Source of the DNA: Actinomycetota bacterium | GTDB lineage: Bacteria; Actinomycetota; Actinomycetes; Nanopelagicales; Nanopelagicaceae | Length of the DNA: 6,064 nucleotides | Assembly: GCA_026392815.1 (NCBI GenBank) | Contig: JAPLBI010000162.1 | Span: forward strand, 1-6,064 | Direction of reading: 5' to 3' | In this document: in pieces, positions 1 to 6,064 of the stretch | Numbering within the stretch: the first letter of the stretch is position 1 | Layout of the letters: every line of letters starts with the position of its first letter | Made by a program: the position numbers and the translations under genes | The notes under the pieces: generated by a model | Database searches by the model: none | Told to the model about the DNA's origin: nothing | Seen by the model: only the letters and a program-made list of their open reading frames with translations

Positions 1-207
1 TAAAACGCGGCGGTGAACCGGCTTTAAACCATCGCGAACATCTGGCAACGCACGACCAACAATGACAGACATTGCATAGTCAAGATATGAACGAGCCATT
101 TCAACTTGAAGGTCAACGGTTTCAATACGATCGAAATCATCGCCGGGATTAACCATGCCAGTGCGATCGACTGGAACTACATCTTTAGGTTTTTTTTCGT
201 CAGCCAT
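1..207 (-). CDS. gyrA: DNA gyrase subunit A, N-terminal 69 residues (3' part beyond the window)
   Basis: GyrA is the DNA breakage-reunion subunit of gyrase, the type IIA topoisomerase that introduces negative supercoils with GyrB in the cytoplasm. The visible 69 residues begin [10 protein letters not shown] and include [20 protein letters not shown] (residues 35-54) followed by [15 protein letters not shown] (55-69), the conserved start of the GyrA winged-helix region. The catalytic tyrosine and the main quinolone-resistance region lie beyond the left edge. The ATG (205-207) directly follows the gyrB TAA (208-210) with no intergenic base, so the two are almost certainly cotranscribed and probably translationally coupled. 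Only a weak GGAT-like Shine-Dalgarno lies upstream, inside gyrB. ParC would share this motif, but position next to gyrB and the actinobacterial context favour GyrA. A run of eight A residues (T on the + strand, 190-197) encodes EKK near the start. Confidence 0.97.
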   Translation of the reverse strand, partial: MADEKKPKDVVPVDRTGMVNPGDDFDRIETVDLQVEMARSYLDYAMSVIVGRALPDVRDGLKPVHRRVL

Positions 208-2187
<1,980 letters not shown>

Positions 2188-2243
2188 TCAGGTTCTGGTC
2201 TTAAAAGGCACCTAGAAGGGGAATTCCTTAACTAAGCGCTCTA

Positions 2244-2249
2244 ATCCTA
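2244..2249 (-). promoter_or_regulatory. Candidate -10 element of a gyrB(A) promoter
   Basis: The minus strand reads TAGGAT here, which fits the TANNNT -10 form common in actinobacterial housekeeping promoters. It would give a gyrB leader of about 70 bases. No good -35 hexamer is present at 17-18 bp (CTAGCG at 17 bp is poor). A TTGTGG lies 23 bp upstream (2273-2278), too far for a normal spacer. A promoter somewhere in this gap is likely because gyrB follows a 180-bp gap after a tightly packed operon, but this exact site is a guess. Confidence 0.35.
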
Positions 2250-2254
2250 TCGGT

Positions 2255-2286
2255 AAAAAGAAAAGGCGCTAGCCACAATAAGCCTT
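2255..2286 (-). terminator. Weak candidate terminator of the dnaN-recF-DUF721 operon
   Basis: On the minus strand AAGGC (2282-2286) can pair with GCCTT (2263-2267) across a 14-base loop, and the stem runs directly into a T-rich tail, TTTTCTTTTT (2255-2264). The stem is only 5 bp and the loop is long, so intrinsic termination would be inefficient. It lies 63 bases past the DUF721 stop and just upstream of the candidate gyrB -10 element, where a boundary between two transcription units would be expected. Confidence 0.35.
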
Positions 2287-2349
2287 AGGTGTGGGTAATG
2301 CGCCGTTTTCCGCGCAGGGGTGAGGGTTCCTAGTGGGTGGAGGTTTTTT

Positions 2350-2802
2350 CTAGCCGTAGGTGTCGCGCGGGCCGCGTTCGTTTTTGATGGTCCGAAGTCC
2401 GCGCTTCCAGGAGGGCGCTTGCGGCCCTATGAAGTTTAAAGATTCCACGCCGGCATCAGGAGCGCTCTTTTGAACCGAGTGCAGAAGATCTAAACCAACT
2501 GCAGTTAATTGTGTTGCCCATGCAGTTGATGAACATTGCACAAGTAGTGCGCCTTCAAGAAGTGAGAGCGGTGTTGTGTGAGATGCGATCTCATCGCCAA
2601 CAATTGATTTCCAATTTGAGAAGAGCGTTCCTTCGGCGATTCCTAAATGCCAATCGCGCTGCGTTATTAAATCTTCGATCACTTCATTGATAAGGGTTGG
2701 GTCGCCGGGTTTTGAGGTGCGCTCTTCAACAACTTTGGTTTTTTTAATAAAGCCAGTTTTGTAGCTGCGAAATAAATCTAGGGCTAGGTCGCGTTTAGAC
2801 AT
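2350..2802 (-). CDS. dciA: DUF721 (DciA-type) protein, probable replicative helicase operator
   Basis: This 150-residue protein belongs to the DUF721 family found between recF and gyrB in actinobacteria (the Rv0004 position in Mycobacterium tuberculosis). Family knowledge: DciA proteins interact with the replicative helicase DnaB and are needed for replication start in bacteria lacking DnaC/DnaI loaders. Visible features are a basic N-terminus (MSKRDLALDLFRSYKTGFIKK), a variable linker with KPGDP (31-35), the DUF721 core from about residue 50 to 105 containing LFSNWKSIVGDEIASHTTP (60-78) and ALLVQCSSTAWATQL (85-99), and the typical actinobacterial end RGPRDTYG (143-150). The ATG start overlaps the recF end by 8 bases (ATGTCTAA), indicating translational coupling. 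An AAAGGG-type Shine-Dalgarno lies inside recF. The last 26 codons are unusually GC-rich at third positions (20/26). The family call is strong; the helicase role is taken from family members. Confidence 0.9.
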   Translation of the reverse strand: MSKRDLALDLFRSYKTGFIKKTKVVEERTSKPGDPTLINEVIEDLITQRDWHLGIAEGTLFSNWKSIVGDEIASHTTPLSLLEGALLVQCSSTAWATQLTAVGLDLLHSVQKSAPDAGVESLNFIGPQAPSWKRGLRTIKNERGPRDTYG

Positions 2803-3898
2803 CAGCCGCCCTTTCTTTACTTACTACACCTGGAGATACGTAGTACTTGCTTGATAATAACTCTGGGGGCAGATCACTTTCAACTGCGGCGGTAATAATT
2901 GTTTGCTCAGCCATTTTTGTAACTGAAGTTAACTGTGCACGGCGAGCGGTATCTAATTCGGCGAAGATATCGTCGAGGATTAAAATTGGTTCTGCGCCCT
3001 CAGATTTCAGTAAGTTAAAAGATCCAATGCGAAGTGAAATAGCCATCGACCAGGATTCGCCGTGGCTGGCGTAACCTTTTGCGGGAAAGTCACCGAGTTG
3101 TAAATGTAGGTCATCGCGATGTGGGCCAATTAGTGAAGCCCCGCGTTCGGTTTCTTGGCGGGCTACTTCTAGTTGGCGCGCGGTTAAGGTTTGGATGTTT
3201 TCATCGGTATTTGTGGTTAAGCCATCAGTTGCTGATTTATAAGCAATTGACGCAGGTTTTACTTCATTTAAATTGGCGTAGTTTGCGGTTACATACGGGT
3301 TTAACTCTTCAACCAAAGCAATTCTTTCAGTGCTTAGTTGTGCACCTAAATTAATTAACTGTTCTGTCCATGGCGCCAGCGCGTTTTCAAGCGCGCGAGT
3401 TTTTAACAAGGTGTTGCGTTGTTTAACAACGCGGTCGTAATCAGAGATAACTCCAGCAAGACGGGGGCTGCGCGTGATTAAAAGTTTGTCTAGAAAATCG
3501 CGGCGGTGGGTTGGCTCTCCACGCACTAGATCTAAATCTTCGGGCGAGAAGTAAATAACCTGTAGGGCGCCGAGAATCTCGCGTTGTGATTTGGTTGGGT
3601 TTTGATTTAATCGCGCGCGGTTGGCTTTACTGGCATTTATTTCTAGGTCTACCTGCAAAGTGCGGTCATCGCGCTCGATCTCGGCGCGGATGATCGCTTG
3701 ATCAGTGCCAAGATGTAGGAGTGGAAGATTTTGAGAAACTCGGTGCGAGGAAAGATATGCAAGATAGATCAAACTTTCGGCGATATTTGTTTTGCCGGAG
3801 CCGTTATTGCCGATGAAGGTGGTCGGTCCAGGATCTAGCTCTAGCTCGAGTGATTTATATGAGCGGAAATTAGTCAGCGCTAATTTTTTAACGCGCAC
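2795..3898 (-). CDS. recF: DNA replication and repair protein RecF, GTG start
   Basis: RecF is an SMC-like ABC ATPase that binds single/double-strand junctions and, with RecO and RecR, helps load RecA at gaps and supports restart of stalled forks. The 367 residues match the usual length. Seen in order: N-terminal LTNFRSYKSLELEL (8-21); Walker A GNNGSGKTN (30-38); the LQVIYFSPEDLDLVRGEP segment (112-129); RRDFLDKLL (132-140); IGPHRDDL (257-264); ABC signature-like region ASHGESWSMAISLR (277-290); Walker B plus D-loop ILILDDIFAELD (305-316); and the IITAA segment (334-338). The start must be this GTG: an in-frame TAA lies directly before it (3899-3901), and the N-terminus fits RecF. An AAGG overlapping the dnaN stop, eight bases upstream, serves as a weak ribosome binding site. 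Ten bases separate it from dnaN, and its end overlaps the DUF721 gene, so the three genes form an operon. Confidence 0.97.
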   Translation of the reverse strand: MRVKKLALTNFRSYKSLELELDPGPTTFIGNNGSGKTNIAESLIYLAYLSSHRVSQNLPLLHLGTDQAIIRAEIERDDRTLQVDLEINASKANRARLNQNPTKSQREILGALQVIYFSPEDLDLVRGEPTHRRDFLDKLLITRSPRLAGVISDYDRVVKQRNTLLKTRALENALAPWTEQLINLGAQLSTERIALVEELNPYVTANYANLNEVKPASIAYKSATDGLTTNTDENIQTLTARQLEVARQETERGASLIGPHRDDLHLQLGDFPAKGYASHGESWSMAISLRIGSFNLLKSEGAEPILILDDIFAELDTARRAQLTSVTKMAEQTIITAAVESDLPPELLSSKYYVSPGVVSKERAADV

Positions 3899-3908
3899 TT
3901 AAGTGGCC

Positions 3909-5039
3909 TTAAGAGGCGTAGCGCATCGGCATCAAAAGGTAGCGATAGTTTTCGATTACCTTGCCATCGCGCTCTGATTTGCCCATGAGTATCGCTGGTT
4001 TATTTGAACCAGTGAATGAAATTTGTACAAATGAAGTTCCGACGGCTTGCAGGCCATCCGCTAAAAAGACTGGGTTGAAGGCGATTGAGATCGCTTCGCC
4101 ATTTAATAGAATTTCAATTGCTTCCGTTGCTTGCGCTTCTTCACCGGCGCCAGCTTCGAGGGAAACAGAGTTGTTGGCAAACTCGAGGCGAAGTGGGACT
4201 GTTTTATCGGTAACGAGTGCAACGCGGCGAACTGAATCTAAGAAGGGTGCAACTTCAACTATTGCAGTGGTTGTTATTTCCTGTGGCAACAAGTGGCGGT
4301 ATGGGGGAAATGTTCCATCTAACATGCGCGATGTCATTGACTTGCCTTCGCCGGAAAATCCTGCGAGACGATCATTGCTAGTTGCGGGTGCGAAAGATAG
4401 TGAAACGTTCTTTGAACCAGTTAGAGATTTAGCAGCATCGGCAATTGTGCGCCCGCGCAGCAGTGATGTTGTTGAGACGCCAGGTGAAGTTGGCTGCCAA
4501 TTAAATTCGCGAACTGCTAAACGGTAGCGGTCGGTTGCGGCTAGCGTGACAGTCTCTTCGTTGATTTCAATATGTACACCAGTAAGTGTTGGTAGTGAAT
4601 CATCGCGCCCTGCTGCAATTGCAACTTGTGCAACTGCGGTTGCGAAAACATCGCTTGCAACAACCCCGGTTGTTTCTGGAAGTTCAGGCAAGTTTGGATA
4701 TTCAGAGATTGAAAGAGTTGGTAGTGTGAATTTTGCTGAACCTGAAGTAACAAGAACACGAGAACCGTCTAAAGTGATTGTGATTGGTTTATTTGGAAGA
4801 GAGCGAGAAATTTCTGCGAGCAACTTTCCAGGAACCAATACTTTTCCAGGTTGTGCGATATCTGCTTTAAAGAAAGATTTACTTGAGGTTTCTAAATCTG
4901 AACCAGAGAGGATTACCTCATCGCCAGTGGCGTCGATAACGATTCCGAGAAGCTCGGTTTTAATTGGGCGGGTTGAAAGGCTCCGGGATACCCAGTTGAC
5001 GCCATCTGTGAGCGCGCCTTGATCTACAGTGAATTTCAC
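3909..5039 (-). CDS. dnaN: DNA polymerase III beta subunit (sliding clamp), GTG start
   Basis: DnaN forms the ring-shaped dimer that encircles DNA and tethers the replicative polymerase and many repair enzymes. The 376 residues fit three clamp domains of about 120 residues each. Recognisable parts are the N-terminal MKFTVDQGALTDGVNWVSRS (1-20), the domain-2 segment LPTLTGVHIEI followed by LAATDRYRLAV (149-176), the linker region MLDGTFPPYRHLLP (239-252), FNPVFLADGL (321-330), and the C-terminal YRYLLMPMR (365-373), which contributes to the hydrophobic partner-binding pocket. The GTG start is supported by GAGGG seven bases upstream and by the match of the N-terminus to the clamp family. It is the first gene of the operon on the dnaN side of oriC, so it is transcribed in the direction of the leftward fork. 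No consensus promoter was found in the origin upstream of it. Confidence 0.98.
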   Translation of the reverse strand: MKFTVDQGALTDGVNWVSRSLSTRPIKTELLGIVIDATGDEVILSGSDLETSSKSFFKADIAQPGKVLVPGKLLAEISRSLPNKPITITLDGSRVLVTSGSAKFTLPTLSISEYPNLPELPETTGVVASDVFATAVAQVAIAAGRDDSLPTLTGVHIEINEETVTLAATDRYRLAVREFNWQPTSPGVSTTSLLRGRTIADAAKSLTGSKNVSLSFAPATSNDRLAGFSGEGKSMTSRMLDGTFPPYRHLLPQEITTTAIVEVAPFLDSVRRVALVTDKTVPLRLEFANNSVSLEAGAGEEAQATEAIEILLNGEAISIAFNPVFLADGLQAVGTSFVQISFTGSNKPAILMGKSERDGKVIENYRYLLMPMRYAS

Positions 5040-5046
5040 GCCGTAA

Positions 5047-5052
5047 CCCTCT
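5047..5052 (-). promoter_or_regulatory. Ribosome binding site of dnaN
   Basis: The minus strand reads AGAGGG, with seven bases between it and the GTG at 5037-5039. It supports the GTG as the dnaN start. The 88-codon frame running through oriC ends with a TGA that overlaps this GTG (GTGA). Confidence 0.8.
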
Positions 5053-5103
5053 TTTTCTTTAGTTGAAAGTCTTGCACAGCAGGTAGGTTTTTAGTTAGTT
5101 GGG

Positions 5104-5136
5104 TTTTAAATACTTCCGATTTAAAAACGTTAAAAG
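5104..5136. other. AT-rich tract on the dnaN side of oriC
   Basis: Seven of the 33 bases are G or C. The tract contains TTTTAAA, GATTTAAAAACG and GTTAAAAG. It is separated from the trio and TATATATA segment by a G-rich stretch (5141-5160, with G runs of 4, 5 and 3). It lies on the side toward which DnaA loading on the trio should propagate opening, so it may be part of the melted region. It could also simply be AT-rich leader DNA of dnaN. Confidence 0.5.
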
Positions 5137-5177
5137 CTGTGGGGTTCGCTTGGGGGCGGGTTTCTTGTATATATAGG

Positions 5178-5189
5178 TAGTAGTAGTAA
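5178..5189 (+). other. DnaA-trio element (origin unwinding module)
   Basis: The plus strand reads TAGTAGTAGTAA. Read 3' to 5' away from the DnaA boxes this is AAT-GAT-GAT-GAT, matching the DnaA-trio consensus 3'-[G/A]A[T/A]-5' described for Bacillus subtilis, where DnaA binds the single strand. A short GC-rich spacer (CCACCG, 5190-5195, overlapping the first box) and two tandem DnaA boxes (5194-5212) lie at its right, and TATATATA (5168-5175) at its left. This reproduces the box / GC-cluster / trio / AT-rich order of the basal unwinding module. The strand and polarity are as expected; function is not demonstrated here. Confidence 0.75.
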
Positions 5190-5193
5190 CCAC

Positions 5194-5202
5194 CGTGGAT
5201 AT
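5194..5202 (-). promoter_or_regulatory. DnaA box, 7/9 (trio-proximal)
   Basis: The minus strand reads ATATCCACG, matching TTATCCACA at seven of nine positions. It is the box nearest the trio element and is separated by one base from the perfect box at 5204-5212, giving a 10-bp centre-to-centre spacing. The tandem arrangement makes it more credible than its score alone. Confidence 0.6.
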
Positions 5203-5203
5203 C

Positions 5204-5212
5204 TGTGGATAA
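5204..5212 (-). promoter_or_regulatory. DnaA box, perfect TTATCCACA
   Basis: The minus strand reads TTATCCACA, the full nine-base consensus. It is in tandem with the weaker box at 5194-5202 and is probably the anchor for DnaA filament growth onto the trio. Confidence 0.92.
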
Positions 5213-5256
5213 CGAAGGAAAGTCCTGCTCAGAGGCGTTTTTACCTGTTGGAAAGT

Positions 5257-5265
5257 TGTGGACAA
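5257..5265 (-). promoter_or_regulatory. DnaA box, TTGTCCACA
   Basis: The minus strand reads TTGTCCACA, the variant typical of high-affinity actinobacterial DnaA boxes. It has the same orientation as the pair at 5194-5212 and lies 53 bp (about five helical turns) from the perfect box. Confidence 0.9.
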
Positions 5266-5346
5266 ACCCAGCTTTTCTGTGTGTATTGAACGCTTCTCTC
5301 ATCGCAAACTCCCTTTTCCTAAAAACGAAACTTCTTTAACTCGGCT

Positions 5347-5355
5347 TTAACCACA
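5347..5355 (+). promoter_or_regulatory. DnaA box, 8/9 (TTAACCACA)
   Basis: The plus strand reads TTAACCACA, one mismatch from TTATCCACA. It is the first of four sites in the right-hand group, opposite in orientation to the left-hand group, and 21 bp (two turns) from the next site. Confidence 0.7.
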
Positions 5356-5367
5356 GATTTCCCGTTG

Positions 5368-5376
5368 AAATCCACA
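5368..5376 (+). promoter_or_regulatory. DnaA box, 7/9 (AAATCCACA)
   Basis: The plus strand reads AAATCCACA, with both first positions mismatched but the TCCACA core intact. It is 10 bp from the next site in the same orientation. Confidence 0.55.
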
Positions 5377-5377
5377 G

Positions 5378-5386
5378 CTATCCACA
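5378..5386 (+). promoter_or_regulatory. DnaA box, 8/9 (CTATCCACA)
   Basis: The plus strand reads CTATCCACA, mismatched only at the first base. It sits between two weaker sites at 10- and 11-bp spacing, and is probably the strongest site of the right-hand group. Confidence 0.72.
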
Positions 5387-5388
5387 AT

Positions 5389-5397
5389 TTCGCCACA
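5389..5397 (+). promoter_or_regulatory. DnaA box, weak 7/9 (TTCGCCACA)
   Basis: The plus strand reads TTCGCCACA. The match is poor in the centre, but it continues the 10-11 bp phasing and orientation of the two preceding sites, which suggests cooperative, low-affinity occupancy. Confidence 0.45.
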
Positions 5398-5401
5398 GTT
5401 G

Positions 5402-5415
5402 GGGGTAAGCACCCC
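5402..5415 (-). terminator. Hairpin downstream of dnaA, possible terminator without a U-tract
   Basis: The minus strand reads GGGGT-GCTT-ACCCC, a perfect 5-bp GC-rich stem with a tetraloop, starting 26 bases past the dnaA stop codon. No T-run follows on either strand. It could act as a weak or factor-aided terminator that keeps dnaA transcripts out of oriC, or it may be a structural element of the origin edge. Confidence 0.35.
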
Positions 5416-5441
5416 AAAGCGTAAGAAATCGGACAAACCAC

Positions 5442-6064
5442 CTAACCCCTATTCTGAGATTTGATCCGGTTGGTTAGCTCGGTGACCTGGTTATAGATAG
5501 ACCGGCGTTCAGCCATCAATTGGCGGATCTTTCGGTCGGCGTGCATAACAGTTGTGTGATCGCGGCCACCAAATGTCTGGCCGATTTTAGGTAGTGAAAG
5601 CTCAGTTAACTCGCGGCACAAATACATCGCGATCTGGCGCGCATTTACCAAGACCCGAGAACGTGAAGTTCCGCAAAGGTCGTCGATCGTCAAACTGAAG
5701 TAAGCGGCGGTCTGGGCCATGATTGTCGGCGCCGTGATTTCTGGACCTGCGCCACTTGGAATCAAATCTTTAAGAACGATTTCCGCTAAACCTAAATCAA
5801 CACCTTGACGGTTAAGACTTGCAAAAGCGGTAACGCGAATAAGTGCGCCTTCTAGCTCGCGAATATTTGTAGAAATTTTACTTGCGATGTATTCAAGAAC
5901 ATCATCCGGTGCGTTTAATTTATCTTGCGCAGCTTTCTTGCGCAGAATCGCAATACGGGTTTCAAGTTCTGGCGGCTGGATATCTGTAATCAAACCCCAC
6001 TCGAAACGAGAACGCAGACGATCTTCCAAAGTTGTTAATTGCTTTGGTGGGCGGTCAGATGAGA
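5442..6064 (-). CDS. dnaA: Chromosomal replication initiator DnaA, C-terminal 206 residues (5' part beyond the window)
   Basis: DnaA is the AAA+ initiator that binds DnaA boxes and opens oriC. The frame stays open to the right edge, so only the C-terminal part is seen; the TTG at 6027-6029 is an internal Leu codon, not a start. Numbering from the first complete codon: SSDRPP (1-6, sensor-1 region), [13 protein letters not shown] (12-24, box VII with the arginine finger), [11 protein letters not shown] (30-40), and NIRELEGAL (66-74, sensor 2 with R68) complete the AAA+ domain. Domain IV runs from about residue 110 and has the basic loop GTSRSRV (131-137), the helix [13 protein letters not shown] (140-152), and [15 protein letters not shown] (165-179), the DnaA signature that contacts DnaA boxes. 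The end [19 protein letters not shown] (183-201) is typical of actinobacterial DnaA. It is transcribed toward oriC and stops 26 bases before a hairpin. Confidence 0.98.
   Translation of the reverse strand, partial: SSDRPPKQLTTLEDRLRSRFEWGLITDIQPPELETRIAILRKKAAQDKLNAPDDVLEYIASKISTNIRELEGALIRVTAFASLNRQGVDLGLAEIVLKDLIPSGAGPEITAPTIMAQTAAYFSLTIDDLCGTSRSRVLVNARQIAMYLCRELTELSLPKIGQTFGGRDHTTVMHADRKIRQLMAERRSIYNQVTELTNRIKSQNRG

Larger units (their letters stand above)
5040..5441. other. oriC: Chromosomal replication origin (oriC), dnaA-dnaN intergenic region
   Basis: This 402-bp gap holds no convincing gene and has the hallmarks of a bacterial oriC. It lies between dnaA and dnaN. It contains two perfect DnaA boxes, TTATCCACA (5204-5212) and TTGTCCACA (5257-5265), both read on the minus strand, plus five near matches. 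Beside the tandem pair at 5194-5212 is a DnaA-trio repeat (5178-5189) followed by AT-rich DNA. The boxes form a left group read on the minus strand (5194-5265) and a right group read on the plus strand (5347-5397). A 14-bp hairpin lies next to dnaA. The origin is much smaller than the roughly 1-kb, box-rich Streptomyces origin. Function is inferred from position and motifs. Confidence 0.93.

Noticed and set aside
190..197. Run of eight A residues at the gyrA start as a phase-variation tract
   Set aside because: It encodes an ordinary EKK stretch in an essential gene; eight bases is short for a contingency locus and slippage would destroy gyrase.
3961..4527. 188-codon open frame on the plus strand opposite dnaN
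   Set aside because: It is antisense to a conserved clamp gene and shows no family features. Long antisense frames often arise opposite real genes.
4546..5022. 158-codon open frame on the plus strand opposite the dnaN 5' half
   Set aside because: Antisense shadow of dnaN with low-complexity Ser/Thr/Val composition and no recognisable domain.
5138..5146. Possible DnaA box TGTGGGGTT
   Set aside because: Its complement AACCCCACA matches the consensus at only five of nine positions.
5141..5160. G-quadruplex candidate in the G-rich stretch of oriC
   Set aside because: Only three runs of three or more G residues are close together, so the usual four-run requirement is not met.
5280..5288. Possible DnaA box (CAATACACA on the minus strand)
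   Set aside because: Six of nine matches without a TCCACA core; a chance match is likely in this length.
5040..5300. A dnaN promoter inside oriC
   Set aside because: No TANNNT hexamer with a plausible -35 at 16-18 bp was found on the minus strand; TATATATA sites fit the unwinding region better.
5442..6029. dnaA starting at the TTG at 6027-6029
   Set aside because: The frame continues upstream to the window edge with conserved DnaA residues ([11 protein letters not shown]), so the TTG is an internal Leu codon.

Overview
This window is the replication-origin region of a bacterial chromosome. Six genes lie on the minus strand, in transcription order: dnaA (3' part only), dnaN, recF, a DUF721/DciA-type gene, gyrB and gyrA (5' end only). 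The 402-bp gap between dnaA and dnaN carries an oriC. The order, the proteins (a DnaA C-terminus with the actinobacterial [20 protein letters not shown] helix region, a DUF721 protein ending in GPRDTYG, a GyrB with [20 protein letters not shown]) and the frequent GTG starts point to an Actinomycetota genome. Base composition is modest (about 43% GC in a sampled stretch of gyrB), unlike the GC-rich soil actinomycetes. A streamlined aquatic actinobacterium such as the acI/Nanopelagicales group fits, but that placement is an inference and was not tested by alignment.

Layout from right to left, following transcription: dnaA enters from the right edge and stops at 5442. The oriC fills 5040-5441, with seven DnaA-box matches in two groups of opposite orientation, a DnaA-trio element, and AT-rich DNA on the dnaN side. 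dnaN (GTG start) is followed after 10 bp by recF (GTG start), whose end overlaps the DUF721 gene by 8 bp, so these three look like one operon. A 180-bp gap follows, holding a possible terminator, a possible -10 element and a strong Shine-Dalgarno sequence. gyrB and gyrA come next and abut exactly: the gyrB stop codon is followed directly by the gyrA ATG.

Functionally the genes form a replication-start set. DnaA binds and opens oriC, the DciA-type protein is expected to help deliver the replicative helicase, the DnaN clamp gives polymerase processivity, RecF acts on gaps at stalled forks, and gyrase (GyrA2B2) removes the positive supercoils ahead of the forks.

The genes are standard and I do not see an undescribed system. 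The most informative observations are the well-formed DnaA-trio unwinding module in a compact origin, the two opposed DnaA-box clusters with near-helical spacing, DnaA-box-like sites upstream of gyrB, a sharp change in third-position GC along gyrB, and an 88-codon frame with a good ribosome binding site that reads straight through oriC.
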